A DNA stretch of 29,462 nucleotides from Zoogloeaceae bacterium (GTDB lineage: Bacteria; Pseudomonadota; Gammaproteobacteria; Burkholderiales; Rhodocyclaceae): positions 1 through 29,462 of the forward strand of contig JAIRLE010000191.1 in NCBI GenBank assembly GCA_031259605.1. The letters are read 5' to 3'. Position numbers and translations under genes: made by a program. The notes beneath the pieces are model-generated. The model saw nothing but the letters and a program-made list of their open reading frames with translations. It was not told the origin of the DNA and did not search any database. Position 1 is the stretch's first letter. Each line of letters starts with the position of its first letter. Positions 1-7,564 of the stretch are shown one piece after another.

Positions 1-41
1 CAATGAGTCTATCATGACTTCGGAGACTTTGAACAGGTTCT

Positions 42-172
42 AACGTCATTGGGAAGGAGTTTCTCTCCCCTCGAGAATGGCTACGGTCGAAACCCCGCCC
101 GTAAGAATGGGGTCCCGACCTTCGCGCCTTTCTTACGGGCGGGGTTTCAGACCGGAATTGGTTTTACGATGA
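42..172 (+). repeat. Family A palindromic repeat, copy 1
   Basis: First of five related copies in the window. Its core is a perfect 19-bp inverted repeat, GAAACCCCGCCCGTAAGAA at 89-107 pairing with 130-148 across a 22-nt loop. Upstream of it is the conserved block around CTCGAGAATGG, and the copy ends in the conserved GTTTTACGATGA. The left hairpin found in copies 2-5 is missing here. Instead the sequence GAACAGGTTCT (31-41) lies directly to the left. It lies upstream of cnoX. No transposase or coding potential of its own is visible. Confidence 0.9.
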
Positions 173-272
173 CGACATTCATGCGGTTGCCCTGGGACTG
201 ATCCGAATCCGCTGCCCGATCCCGGATCCCTGATGTAGAATGCGCCCTTTCTTGTTTTTGCATACACTTTCC

Positions 273-1124
273 ATGACGGATTTTCATTTTGACGTCTCCA
301 TGCGGGATTTCGAGGCGCAGGTGTTGCAGGCTTCGCTAAAGACGCCGGTGCTGGTTGATTTCTGGGCGGATTGGTGCGCGCCGTGCAAGGTATTGAAGCC
401 CATCCTGGAAAAACTGGCGGAGGAATACCAAGGGCGCTTTTTGCTCGCCAAGGTCAATGCGGATGAAAACCCGGAGCTTTCCGCCTATTTTGGCGTCCGC
501 AGCATCCCGACCGTCGTGATGCTGGTGGAAGGTCAACCCAGGGATGGCTTTACCGGCGCGCGCTCGGAAGCGGAGGCGCGTGCCTTCATCGACCGTTTCG
601 TGCCGCCGCCGCCCGTCGACACGCGGGCTGAAGCGGCAAAGCTGGCGGAGGTGGGCGATTGGCAAGGCGCTTATGCGCTGTTGCAATCCTTCCTCGCCGA
701 TCATCCGCAAGATGAGGCCGCCCTGCTGGACGCGGTGGCGGCGCTGATGGAATTGGGGCGCGCGGAAGAAGCGGAAAACCTCTTGGAGCGTGAATTCACG
801 CGGGAAGCCGGACGCGCGGAAGCGTTCCGCGCGCGTCTGGCCTTGACGCGGACAGCGGTGGATACCGCGCCGCTCATGGAAAAGCTCGCGCGCAATCCCG
901 ACGACTACGCCGCCCGCCTGGATCTGGCGAGGAGCCTGGCTGGGCAGGGACGTTATGCGGAAGCGTTGGAAGCCGCGCTGGAAGTAGTGCGCCGCGACCG
1001 CCATTTTGACGATGCCGCCGGACAGCGTTGCATGCTGGAACTATTCACCCTCATCGGCGCGACGGAAAGTTATGACGATCTGGTGCGTCAATACCGCCGC
1101 GCGCTGGCGGCGCTTTTGAACTGA
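273..1124 (+). CDS. cnoX: Thioredoxin-TPR co-chaperone (CnoX/YbbN family)
   Basis: Predicted cytoplasmic thioredoxin-fold protein with C-terminal tetratricopeptide-like helices; the family holds unfolding substrates and passes them to chaperones. The thioredoxin domain spans about residues 1-110, with active site WCAPCK at 34-39 and the cis-proline segment SIPTV further on. Residues 120-280 are helical and match the YbbN TPR region up to the YRRALAALL ending. Length 283 aa fits E. coli YbbN (about 284). I chose the ATG at 273 over the in-frame ATG at 240, because family proteins start near MxxFxFDV and a TAGAAT box at 236-241 would start transcription near 248. Unlike E. coli YbbN, which has lost the CxxC, this protein keeps both cysteines. 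A marR-type gene follows after 4 nt. Confidence 0.9.
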   Translation: MTDFHFDVSMRDFEAQVLQASLKTPVLVDFWADWCAPCKVLKPILEKLAEEYQGRFLLAKVNADENPELSAYFGVRSIPTVVMLVEGQPRDGFTGARSEAEARAFIDRFVPPPPVDTRAEAAKLAEVGDWQGAYALLQSFLADHPQDEAALLDAVAALMELGRAEEAENLLEREFTREAGRAEAFRARLALTRTAVDTAPLMEKLARNPDDYAARLDLARSLAGQGRYAEALEAALEVVRRDRHFDDAAGQRCMLELFTLIGATESYDDLVRQYRRALAALLN

Positions 1125-1128
1125 AGCC

Positions 1129-1686
1129 ATGGCCGTGTCCGCCGCTCCCGACGCCATGGGCGTGCTGAAACAGTTTCGCGCTGTTTTCAGTGCCGTCAAG
1201 CAGCATTTTCAACAGGTTGAAACCATTTGCCAGGTGAGCGGCGCACAGCTCTGGGCGCTGGCGGTCGTGGCGCGTCAGCCGGGATTGCGGGTTTCCGATC
1301 TGGCGCGCGCCATGGTGGTGCATCAATCCACCGCCAGCAACCTGATCGATCGGCTGGTAGACCTCAAATTGATCGAAAAAAACCGTTCGCGCCACGATCA
1401 GCGCGTGGTGCATCTCACCCCCACGCCGGAGGGCGTCGAACTGATCGAAAAAGCGCCGCAGCCTCTGGAAGGCGCTTTGCCCGGCGCGTTGGGCAAACTT
1501 TCGCCGGAAGAACTGAATCAGTTGCACACCCTGCTGAAACACCTGCTGCTCATTTTGAAGACCGACCGGATCGGTCTTGCGCCGCCGGAAGGAAAAACAC
1601 GCGATGCCGCGCTGATTCCCCTGGCGGAACTCGTCGCGCCGACGCGGGCGTTCCCCGACAAAATCCTCGCGGCCGCAAGCGAATGA
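1129..1686 (+). CDS. MarR-family transcriptional regulator
   Basis: Probable DNA-binding repressor or activator of 185 aa. The MarR winged helix-turn-helix lies at about residues 35-105. Visible hallmarks are VSDLARAMVVHQSTASNLIDRL (recognition helix) and the wing KNRSRHDQRVVHLTPTPEG, with the D-x-R of the family wing. Flanking helices should form the dimer interface. The C-terminal 45 residues (about 140-185) extend beyond a typical MarR protein of 140-150 aa and show no motif I know. The ATG at 1129 lies 4 nt after cnoX, and the stop overlaps the next start (ATGA at 1683-1686), so the three genes are probably one transcript. Ligand and targets cannot be told from sequence. Confidence 0.85.
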   Translation: MAVSAAPDAMGVLKQFRAVFSAVKQHFQQVETICQVSGAQLWALAVVARQPGLRVSDLARAMVVHQSTASNLIDRLVDLKLIEKNRSRHDQRVVHLTPTPEGVELIEKAPQPLEGALPGALGKLSPEELNQLHTLLKHLLLILKTDRIGLAPPEGKTRDAALIPLAELVAPTRAFPDKILAAASE

Positions 1687-2198
1687 TACGCCGCTCCCTT
1701 GTCCGCTGCGGTGGCATCGCGCTCCTCTTTTTCCTTGCCGCCTGCAACGGCAACCCCGCGCGCCCGGACAACGAACGCGCCACTGCGCTCGCCGTTTTCG
1801 CGCCGCCGGAAGAGGGAGCGGCAACGGAAGAGTCCGCCGTCACAAAACCGTCCATCCCCGCTCCGCAAGCCGCCACTCCCAACGCCATCTACAGTCTGGA
1901 TGCCAACAACACCGCCCTGCCGCCGGAGACGGAACAGTCCTTGCGCGCCATTGCCCAACAAATAAAGGCGCGCCGTGATCTGCTCGTCCGTCTGGACAGT
2001 TACGCGCCCGCCAGCGGCAGCCGTGAAATGAGCCTCAGCCTCTCCCGCCAAGCCGCCGCCCGCATCAAACGCCGCCTGGTCGAACTGGGTGTGCCCTCCT
2101 ACCGCATCCAGCAAGCCCCGCTTGGCGCGGAACACCCCGACGACCCCCGCATGAACGGCCACCGCGTCGAACTCTTCCTGCTCCCGCTTCCCCGTTAG
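1683..2198 (+). CDS. OmpA-like domain lipoprotein
   Basis: Predicted lipoprotein of 171 aa. A short basic N-terminus (MIRRSLVR) and a hydrophobic stretch end in the lipobox LAAC, giving acylation at Cys21. A Pro/Ala-rich linker follows. The C-terminal 100 residues resemble an OmpA/MotB peptidoglycan-binding fold: a YSLDANNTALPPE strand, RLDSYAP, then SLSRQAAARIKRRLVELG, where an R preceding the helix and final R-V-E-L are typical. I chose the ATG at 1683 because it overlaps the marR stop and gives a clean signal peptide; an open frame continues upstream to 1227 but only as a shadow of marR. It probably tethers the envelope to peptidoglycan. The specific role is unknown. Confidence 0.8.
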   Translation: MIRRSLVRCGGIALLFFLAACNGNPARPDNERATALAVFAPPEEGAATEESAVTKPSIPAPQAATPNAIYSLDANNTALPPETEQSLRAIAQQIKARRDLLVRLDSYAPASGSREMSLSLSRQAAARIKRRLVELGVPSYRIQQAPLGAEHPDDPRMNGHRVELFLLPLPR

Positions 2199-2230
2199 CG
2201 TTCAGAAAACAGAAGACCGAGAACCTTGTT

Positions 2231-2398
2231 CAGCAAAAATTAGCGACAGCCCTTCAGGGCTGTCGGTCCAACTCCATTGGGAAGGGGTTTCTCTCCTCTC
2301 GAGAATGGCTACGGTCGAAACCCCGGCCGCGGCCGGGGGATCAACCTTCGCGCCTTTCTTACGGGCGGGGTTTCAAACCGAAGTTGGTTTTACGATGA
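2231..2398 (+). repeat. Family A palindromic repeat, copy 2
   Basis: Full-length copy starting CAGCAAAAATTAGCG and ending GTTTTACGATGA. The left hairpin is present, built on AGCCCTTCAGGGCT. The central stem is altered: the expected GTAAGAATGGGG segment is replaced so that CCCCGGCCGCGGCCGGGG forms a new perfect 18-bp palindrome near 2322-2339, while the right arm TTCTTACGGGCGGGGTTTC remains unpaired with it. It lies in the 398-nt gap between the OmpA-like lipoprotein gene and leuS, directly joined to a family B repeat on its right. Confidence 0.9.
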
Positions 2399-2510
2399 TC
2401 TCCAGGGGTTTCCCTCGCCCGCTTCGCGGGAGAGGGTGGCGCTTTAGCGCCGGGAAAGGGTGTCGCCCACTCACTGCTCCCTGCCCCAATTACGCATGAT
2501 TTGCTGCTCC
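2398..2510 (+). repeat. Family B repeat, copy 1
   Basis: Directly abuts family A copy 2. It begins with TCTCCAGGGGTTTCCCTCGC, contains the hairpin CTCGCCCGCTTCGCGGGAG and a second hairpin around GGCGCTTTAGCGCC, and ends CCCCAATTACGCATGATTTG followed by CTGCTCC. The end half is nearly the same as the copy at 29152-29227; the start half matches the reverse strand of 26208-26267. The rest of this gap, to 2596, holds no evident gene. Confidence 0.8.
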
Positions 2511-2596
2511 GACCCTTCGCGCTCCCGTGCAGCGGTCGCGCCGTCTTCTGATATGCGAGAATGTCGGTCTTTGTTTTTTTTCGAAGAATGACGCTC

Positions 2597-5209
2597 ATGC
2601 AGGAAAAATACATCCCCGCCGAAATCGAGCGGGCGGCCCGGGAACACTGGCGCGCGACGGCGGCGGATCGAGCCGTGGAAACTGGCGGCAAGCCCAAATA
2701 CTATTGTCTTTCCATGTTTCCTTACCCTTCCGGCAGGCTGCACATGGGTCATGTGCGCAATTACACCATTGGCGACGTGCTGGCACGTTATCACCGGATG
2801 CTGGGCGAAAACGTGTTGCAGCCGATGGGCTGGGACGCTTTCGGAATGCCGGCGGAAAACGCGGCGCTGGCGAACAAGATTCCGGCGGCGCGTTGGACCC
2901 GCCAGAATATCGACTGCATGAAACGGCAACTTCAATCGCTTGGGCTTTCCATCGACTGGCAGCGCGAACTGGCCACCTGCGCGCCAGAGTATTATCGTTG
3001 GGAACAATGGCTGTTTACCCGCCTGTTCGAGAAAGGACTGATTTACAAAAAGCTCGGCACGGTCAATTGGGATCCGGTCGATCAGACGGTATTGGCGAAT
3101 GAGCAGGTGATCGACGGACGCGGCTGGCGCTCCGGCGCGCTCATCGAAAAGCGCGAAATTCCCATGTACTACATGAAAATCACCGCCTACGCCGAAGAAT
3201 TGCTCGCCGGGCTGGATACCCTGACGGGATGGCCGGAAGAAGTGCGTCTGATGCAAAAAAACTGGATCGGCAAGAGTGTAGGCGTGCGTCTGGCCTTTGT
3301 TCTGGCGGACAGCAAATACCAGGAACAAAAGCTCTGGGTATTCACCACCCGCGCCGACACCCTGATGGGCGTCACCTTTGTCGCCGTCGCCGCCGAACAT
3401 CCGCTCGCCGTCCATGCGGCGAAAGGCAACCCGGAGCTTGCCGCCTTCATCGCGGAATGCAAGAAAGGCGGCGTCGCTGAAGCGGATTTCGCAACCATGG
3501 AAAAGAAAGGGGCGCCAACAGGGTTGTTTGCGCAGCATCCGCTCACCGGCGAAAGGATTCCGGTCTGGGTGGGCAATTATGTGTTGATGAGTTACGGCGA
3601 AGGCGCGGTCATGGCGGTTCCGGCGCATGACGAACGTGACTTCGCCTTCGCGCAAAAGTACGGCTTGCCCATCAAGCAGGTCATCGGCGTGGCGGGCGAG
3701 ACTTTTTCGCTCGACGGCTGGCAGGAATGGTATGGCGATAAAAGTCGCGCCGTCTGTGTGCATTCCGGCAAATACGATGGCCTCGGCTACACGGAAGCAG
3801 TGGAGGCCATCGCCGCCGATCTCGCCAAACTGGGTCTGGGCGAAAAGGAAGTGCAGTGGCGGCTGCGTGACTGGGGCATTTCCCGCCAACGCTACTGGGG
3901 CTGCCCGATCCCCATCGTGCATTGCGAGGTCTGCGGCGACGTGCCGGTACCCGACGATCAACTCCCCGTCGTGCTGCCGGAAAACGTAAACATCACCGGC
4001 GCGGGTTCGCCGCTCGCCAAAATGCCGGAATTCTACGAAACCTCTTGCCCGAAGTGCGGCCGACCTGCCCGAAGGGAGACGGATACGCTGGATACCTTCG
4101 TCGAATCCTCTTGGTATTTTTTGCGCCATGCCTGTCCGGATAATGACAGAGCCATGCTCGATGAGCGGGTAGACTACTGGTGCGCAGGCGGCATCGATCA
4201 GTATATCGGCGGCATTGAGCATGCCATTTTGCATCTGCTCTACGCCCGTTTTTTCACCCGGCTTATCCGTGATGCCGGTCTGATTGATCTCTCCGAACCC
4301 TTCAAGAACCTGCTGACGCAAGGCATGGTGGTCGCGCCCACCTTTTTCCGGTTGGACGCGAACGGCAAAAAACACTGGCTCAGCCCCACTGAAGTAGACG
4401 TCAAGACCGACGAACGCGGTCGTCCCGTGGGCGCGACATCAAAGACCGACGGGCAACCGGTGATCGTTGGCGGCATTGAAAAAATGTCCAAATCCAAGAA
4501 CAACGGCATTGATCCGCAGACCTTGATCGTCCGGTACGGCGCGGACACGATACGGCTGTTCATGATGTTCGCCTCACCGCCCAACCAGTCGCTGGAATGG
4601 TCGGACGCGGGCGCGGAAGGCGCTTACCGCTTCCTGCGCCGGGTGTGGAAACTCGCGCATGCGCATGTTGGCCTGGGCGTGACCGTTGCCGCTTCCGGCA
4701 ACGCCGGATTGACGGAACCGCAAAAAGTCCTGCGCAAGAAGCTGCATCAGACCATCGGCAAGGTGCACGACGATTATGGCCGCCGCCAGCAATTCAACAC
4801 CGCCATCGCCGCCGTCATGGAACTTTTGAACGCCTGCGAAAAAACGGATTTATCCGGCGCCGCCGGACACGCGCTGGCACAGGAAGTGTTCGAGGCCGTC
4901 GCCCTGATGCTCTTTCCCATCGTCCCGCACATCGGACAGGCGCTTTACGCCGAACTGAAACCGGGCGCGAACGCGGCGCGCGCGGCATTTCCCATCGTCG
5001 ACGCGACGGCGCTGACACAAGATACGGTCGAACTCATGCTGCAAATCGGCGGCAAACTGCGCGGCAGCTTCACGACGCCCGCCGCCGCCGACCGTTCCGC
5101 CATCGAAGCCGCCGCGCTCGCAACGGAAACCGCGCGAAAATTCATGGACGGCAAACCCGCCAGGAAGGTAATCGTGGTGCCGGGGCGGCTGGTGAATATC
5201 GTCATCTAA
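2597..5209 (+). CDS. leuS: Leucyl-tRNA synthetase
   Basis: Class Ia aminoacyl-tRNA synthetase that charges tRNA-Leu with leucine in the cytoplasm; 870 aa, the usual bacterial length. Seen in order: MQEKYIPAEIE N-terminus, the HIGH-type signature HMGH at 49-52, the catalytic stretch around GWDAFGMPAENAA, the CP1 editing domain containing TTRADTLMG and the GEGAVMAVPAHDERD segment, a Zn-like pair of CxxC groups (HCEVCG and SCPKCG), KMSKS at 629-633 and the anticodon-binding helical domain. In-frame ATGs at 2561 and 2588 would add 12 or 3 residues; 2597 gives the normal beta/gammaproteobacterial start. No strong Shine-Dalgarno sequence precedes any of them. Its stop overlaps an ATG close to lptE, pointing to co-transcription. 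Confidence 0.97.
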   Translation: MQEKYIPAEIERAAREHWRATAADRAVETGGKPKYYCLSMFPYPSGRLHMGHVRNYTIGDVLARYHRMLGENVLQPMGWDAFGMPAENAALANKIPAARWTRQNIDCMKRQLQSLGLSIDWQRELATCAPEYYRWEQWLFTRLFEKGLIYKKLGTVNWDPVDQTVLANEQVIDGRGWRSGALIEKREIPMYYMKITAYAEELLAGLDTLTGWPEEVRLMQKNWIGKSVGVRLAFVLADSKYQEQKLWVFTTRADTLMGVTFVAVAAEHPLAVHAAKGNPELAAFIAECKKGGVAEADFATMEKKGAPTGLFAQHPLTGERIPVWVGNYVLMSYGEGAVMAVPAHDERDFAFAQKYGLPIKQVIGVAGETFSLDGWQEWYGDKSRAVCVHSGKYDGLGYTEAVEAIAADLAKLGLGEKEVQWRLRDWGISRQRYWGCPIPIVHCEVCGDVPVPDDQLPVVLPENVNITGAGSPLAKMPEFYETSCPKCGRPARRETDTLDTFVESSWYFLRHACPDNDRAMLDERVDYWCAGGIDQYIGGIEHAILHLLYARFFTRLIRDAGLIDLSEPFKNLLTQGMVVAPTFFRLDANGKKHWLSPTEVDVKTDERGRPVGATSKTDGQPVIVGGIEKMSKSKNNGIDPQTLIVRYGADTIRLFMMFASPPNQSLEWSDAGAEGAYRFLRRVWKLAHAHVGLGVTVAASGNAGLTEPQKVLRKKLHQTIGKVHDDYGRRQQFNTAIAAVMELLNACEKTDLSGAAGHALAQEVFEAVALMLFPIVPHIGQALYAELKPGANAARAAFPIVDATALTQDTVELMLQIGGKLRGSFTTPAAADRSAIEAAALATETARKFMDGKPARKVIVVPGRLVNIVI

Positions 5210-5220
5210 TGGAGATCCGC

Positions 5221-5760
5221 ATGTATCCCGTCCTGCGCTTCACCCCGATCGTCTGCCTGGTCTTCCTCCTGGCCGCTTGCGGCTTCCAGTTGCGCGGCGC
5301 GATGCGCGTGCCGTACAAAAGCCTCTACATCGCCGTTTCCGCCACATCTACGCTGGGCATGGAACTGCGCCGCCAGATTCGCGCCAACCAGCCGGATCTG
5401 CTGGTGGAAGAAGAAAAGAACGCCGAGGCCGTATTCCGCCAGACTTCCTTCAGCCGCGAACGGGAGATCGCCACCATCAACGCCGATGGACAGGTGCGCG
5501 AATACCAGTTGCGCCTCAACTACGCTTTCCGCCTGGAAGACCGGACGGGCGCGCCGCTCACCCAGGCAAGCAACGTCGTGCTGCTGCGCGAAATCACCTA
5601 TGACGACAATCAGGTGCTTTCCAAGGCGCAGGAAGAGGAATTCCTTTGGCGGGACATGGAAAAAGACCTGGTGCAACAGATCCTGCGGCGAATGGCGACC
5701 CAGCATCCGGATGCCGCAGATGCCGCCAATGCGCCCGCCGGAGCGCGCCCATGCTGTTGA
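5221..5760 (+). CDS. lptE: LPS assembly lipoprotein LptE
   Basis: Outer-membrane lipoprotein that plugs LptD and helps insert lipopolysaccharide in the outer leaflet. The 179-aa precursor has a signal peptide ending in LLAAC, with lipidated Cys20, then the family hallmark GFQLRG. The segments SLYIAV, LRRQI and VREYQLRLNYAFRLED agree with LptE/RlpB. I chose the ATG at 5221, because GGAG at 5211-5214 is spaced 6 nt before it; the ATG at 5209 would add four residues and has no ribosome site. The position after leuS and before holA is the conserved order in beta- and gammaproteobacteria. It overlaps holA by 10 nt. Confidence 0.93.
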   Translation: MYPVLRFTPIVCLVFLLAACGFQLRGAMRVPYKSLYIAVSATSTLGMELRRQIRANQPDLLVEEEKNAEAVFRQTSFSREREIATINADGQVREYQLRLNYAFRLEDRTGAPLTQASNVVLLREITYDDNQVLSKAQEEEFLWRDMEKDLVQQILRRMATQHPDAADAANAPAGARPCC

Positions 5761-6779
5761 AGCCCGAAAAACTCGCTGAACACCTGAGAGGCAAGATGGC
5801 GTCGCTGTACGTCGTCCATGGCGACGCGCCGCTCCTGGTGCTGGAAGCCGCCGACGCCATCCATGCCGCCGCGCGCAGGCAGGGGTTCGATGAACGCGAG
5901 ACGCTTACCGCGCTGCCGGATTTCGACTGGAATCAGCTTGCCGTCGCCACTGGCAACCTTTCCCTCTTTGGCGGCAGGAAAATCGTGGATCTGCGCATCC
6001 CGAACGGAAAACCCGGCAAGGGCGCCAGCGTCCTGGCCGATTATTGCCAGCGGCTACAACGACATGACAATCCGGATAATCTGCTCATCGTCAGCGCGCC
6101 GCAAATGGAATGGAAAGACGAAAAAACCGCTTGGTTTACCGCCTTGAGCAACGCGGGCGTCTGCATCAAATGCACGACGCCCACACTGGCCGAACTGCCC
6201 GCCTGGATTGCCGGACGCCTCGAACGTCAGGGACAAAAAGCGGATCGGGCGGGACTGGCCTTCATAGCCGAACGGGTGGAAGGCAATCTTTTGGCCGCGC
6301 ATCAGGAAATCCAGAAACTGGCGTTGCTCTATCCGCCGGGAGCGCTGGGCGAGGCGCAAATCCGCGACGCGGTATTGAATGTCGCCCGTTATCGCATCGA
6401 CGACCTGCGCGAGACTTTTTATGCCCGCGATTTCGGGCGCTTCGCGCGTACGCTGGAGGGTCTGCGCCAGGAAGGCGAAGCCCCGCAACTGGCGCTCTGG
6501 GCGATAACCGAAGAACTGCGCGCCCTGATGCAGATCCAAGCGGGGTTGAAACAGGGACAGCCCTTTAATGCGCTCTGCCGCGACCTGCGCATATGGGGCG
6601 CGCGCCAGCAGTCCCTGCAACAAGCCGCCCGAACGTTCACCCGCGCCGCCCTGCGCCGCGCCCTGACCACCGCCGCCCGCCTCGATCGCCGCATCAAGGG
6701 ATTGGATCGCGGCGGCAGCGGCGATATCTGGGAAGGCTTTTTGCGGCTGGGGATTGCTCTCAGAACCTGTTCGTCGTAA
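5751..6779 (+). CDS. holA: DNA polymerase III delta subunit
   Basis: Clamp-loader subunit that opens the beta sliding clamp. Length 342 aa is close to E. coli HolA (343). Visible family features are the N-terminal LYVVHGDAPLLVLEAADAI, the FDWNQL and SLFGGRKIVDLRIP segments, LIVSAPQMEWK, and the C-terminal collar helices ending GSGDIWEGFLRLGIAL. The start at 5751 lies inside the end of lptE, with which it is translationally coupled. The last few residues (after LRT) and the stop TAA at 6777-6779 come from the edge of a family A repeat, so the native C-terminus was probably trimmed or replaced by a few residues. This should not disturb the core fold. Confidence 0.93.
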   Translation: MLLKPEKLAEHLRGKMASLYVVHGDAPLLVLEAADAIHAAARRQGFDERETLTALPDFDWNQLAVATGNLSLFGGRKIVDLRIPNGKPGKGASVLADYCQRLQRHDNPDNLLIVSAPQMEWKDEKTAWFTALSNAGVCIKCTTPTLAELPAWIAGRLERQGQKADRAGLAFIAERVEGNLLAAHQEIQKLALLYPPGALGEAQIRDAVLNVARYRIDDLRETFYARDFGRFARTLEGLRQEGEAPQLALWAITEELRALMQIQAGLKQGQPFNALCRDLRIWGARQQSLQQAARTFTRAALRRALTTAARLDRRIKGLDRGGSGDIWEGFLRLGIALRTCSS

Positions 6780-6889
6780 AACCAACTCCGGTTTGAAACC
6801 CCGTCCGTAGCCATTCTCGAGGGGAGAGAAACCCCTTCCCAATGACGTTGGAGCGGCAGCCCTGAAGGGATGCCGCTGATTTCTTGCTG
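6771..6889 (-). repeat. Family A palindromic repeat, copy 3 (internally deleted)
   Basis: Reverse-oriented copy between holA and hisB. Read on the minus strand it has the left hairpin (CAGCAAGAAATCAGCGGC onwards), CCATT..., CTCGAGAATGG, then CTACGGACGGGGTTTC, and ends GTTTTACGACGA. About 50 nt of the central stem-loop is missing: the CTACGG before the stem is fused to the CGG of the right arm, consistent with a deletion between the short direct repeats. AGAACCTGTTC at 6763-6773 (reverse of GAACAGGTTCT) overlaps the end. The holA stop codon lies inside the repeat. Confidence 0.9.
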
Positions 6890-6937
6890 CGATTACCCTG
6901 GCGCGTGACATTGCGCCGCAGGTTTGAAAGGGTGAAA

Positions 6938-6946
6938 TGGTATCAT
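6938..6946 (+). promoter_or_regulatory. Possible extended -10 promoter for the his operon
   Basis: TGGTATCAT at 6938-6946 fits an extended -10 element (TGn followed by a 5/6 match to TATAAT), 31 nt before the hisB start. No good -35 lies at the normal distance. It is the best promoter candidate for hisB since a repeat separates it from holA. Confidence 0.3.
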
Positions 6947-6976
6947 GTCGCCTTTCCATTCAGGTTGCTTTCCGTC

Positions 6977-7564
6977 ATGCGACAAGCCGAAATCTCTCGC
7001 AACACTCTGGAAACCCGGATTACCGTGCGTCTCAATCTGGACGGCTCCGGGCAGTGTCGGCTTCTGACCGGCATCCCCTTTCTCGAGCACATGCTCGACC
7101 AGATCGCCCGGCATGGGCTTCTCGATCTGGAAATCGAGGCCAAGGGCGACTTGCAGGTGGACGATCATCACACGGTCGAAGACATCGGCATTACCTTGGG
7201 ACAGGCGCTTGCCAAGGCATGGGGCGAGCGGAAGGGTCTCGCGCGCTACGGTCTGGCGTATGTGCCGCTCGATGAGGCGCTCTCCCGGGTGACGCTCGAC
7301 CTTTCCGGGCGTCCTGGCCTCTACATGGATGTGGAATTCAGCCGCGACACCATCGGTCTCTTCGACGTGGATCTGGTGCGCGAGTTTTTCCAGGGTCTGG
7401 TGAATCACGCGGGCATTACCCTGCACATCGACAATTTGAAGGGCGCAAACGCCCACCATCAGGCGGAGACCATCTTCAAGGCGTTCGGGCGGGCGCTGCG
7501 CGCGGCGGTGATGCCGGACGCGCGCATGGCGGGCTTGATGCCATCGACCAAAGGCGTCCTGTAA
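6977..7564 (+). CDS. hisB: Imidazoleglycerol-phosphate dehydratase
   Basis: Catalyses dehydration of imidazole glycerol phosphate to imidazole acetol phosphate (histidine pathway step 6). This is the monofunctional form, 195 aa, without the phosphatase domain fused in E. coli. The metal-binding signatures are visible: the histidines of FLEHMLDQIARHG, VDDHHTVEDI (His64-His65), NHAGITLHI and ANAHHQAETIFKAFGRAL. The ATG at 6977 was chosen over upstream in-frame ATG 6884 because family proteins begin with MRQAEISRNT-like sequence and the upstream part belongs to the intergenic region. It overlaps hisH by one base (TAATG). The usual upstream genes hisG, hisD and hisC are absent here. Confidence 0.97.
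   Translation: MRQAEISRNTLETRITVRLNLDGSGQCRLLTGIPFLEHMLDQIARHGLLDLEIEAKGDLQVDDHHTVEDIGITLGQALAKAWGERKGLARYGLAYVPLDEALSRVTLDLSGRPGLYMDVEFSRDTIGLFDVDLVREFFQGLVNHAGITLHIDNLKGANAHHQAETIFKAFGRALRAAVMPDARMAGLMPSTKGVL

Noticed and set aside
2471..4375. 634-codon minus-strand frame across leuS
   Set aside because: Antisense to leuS with no recognisable domain or ribosome site.
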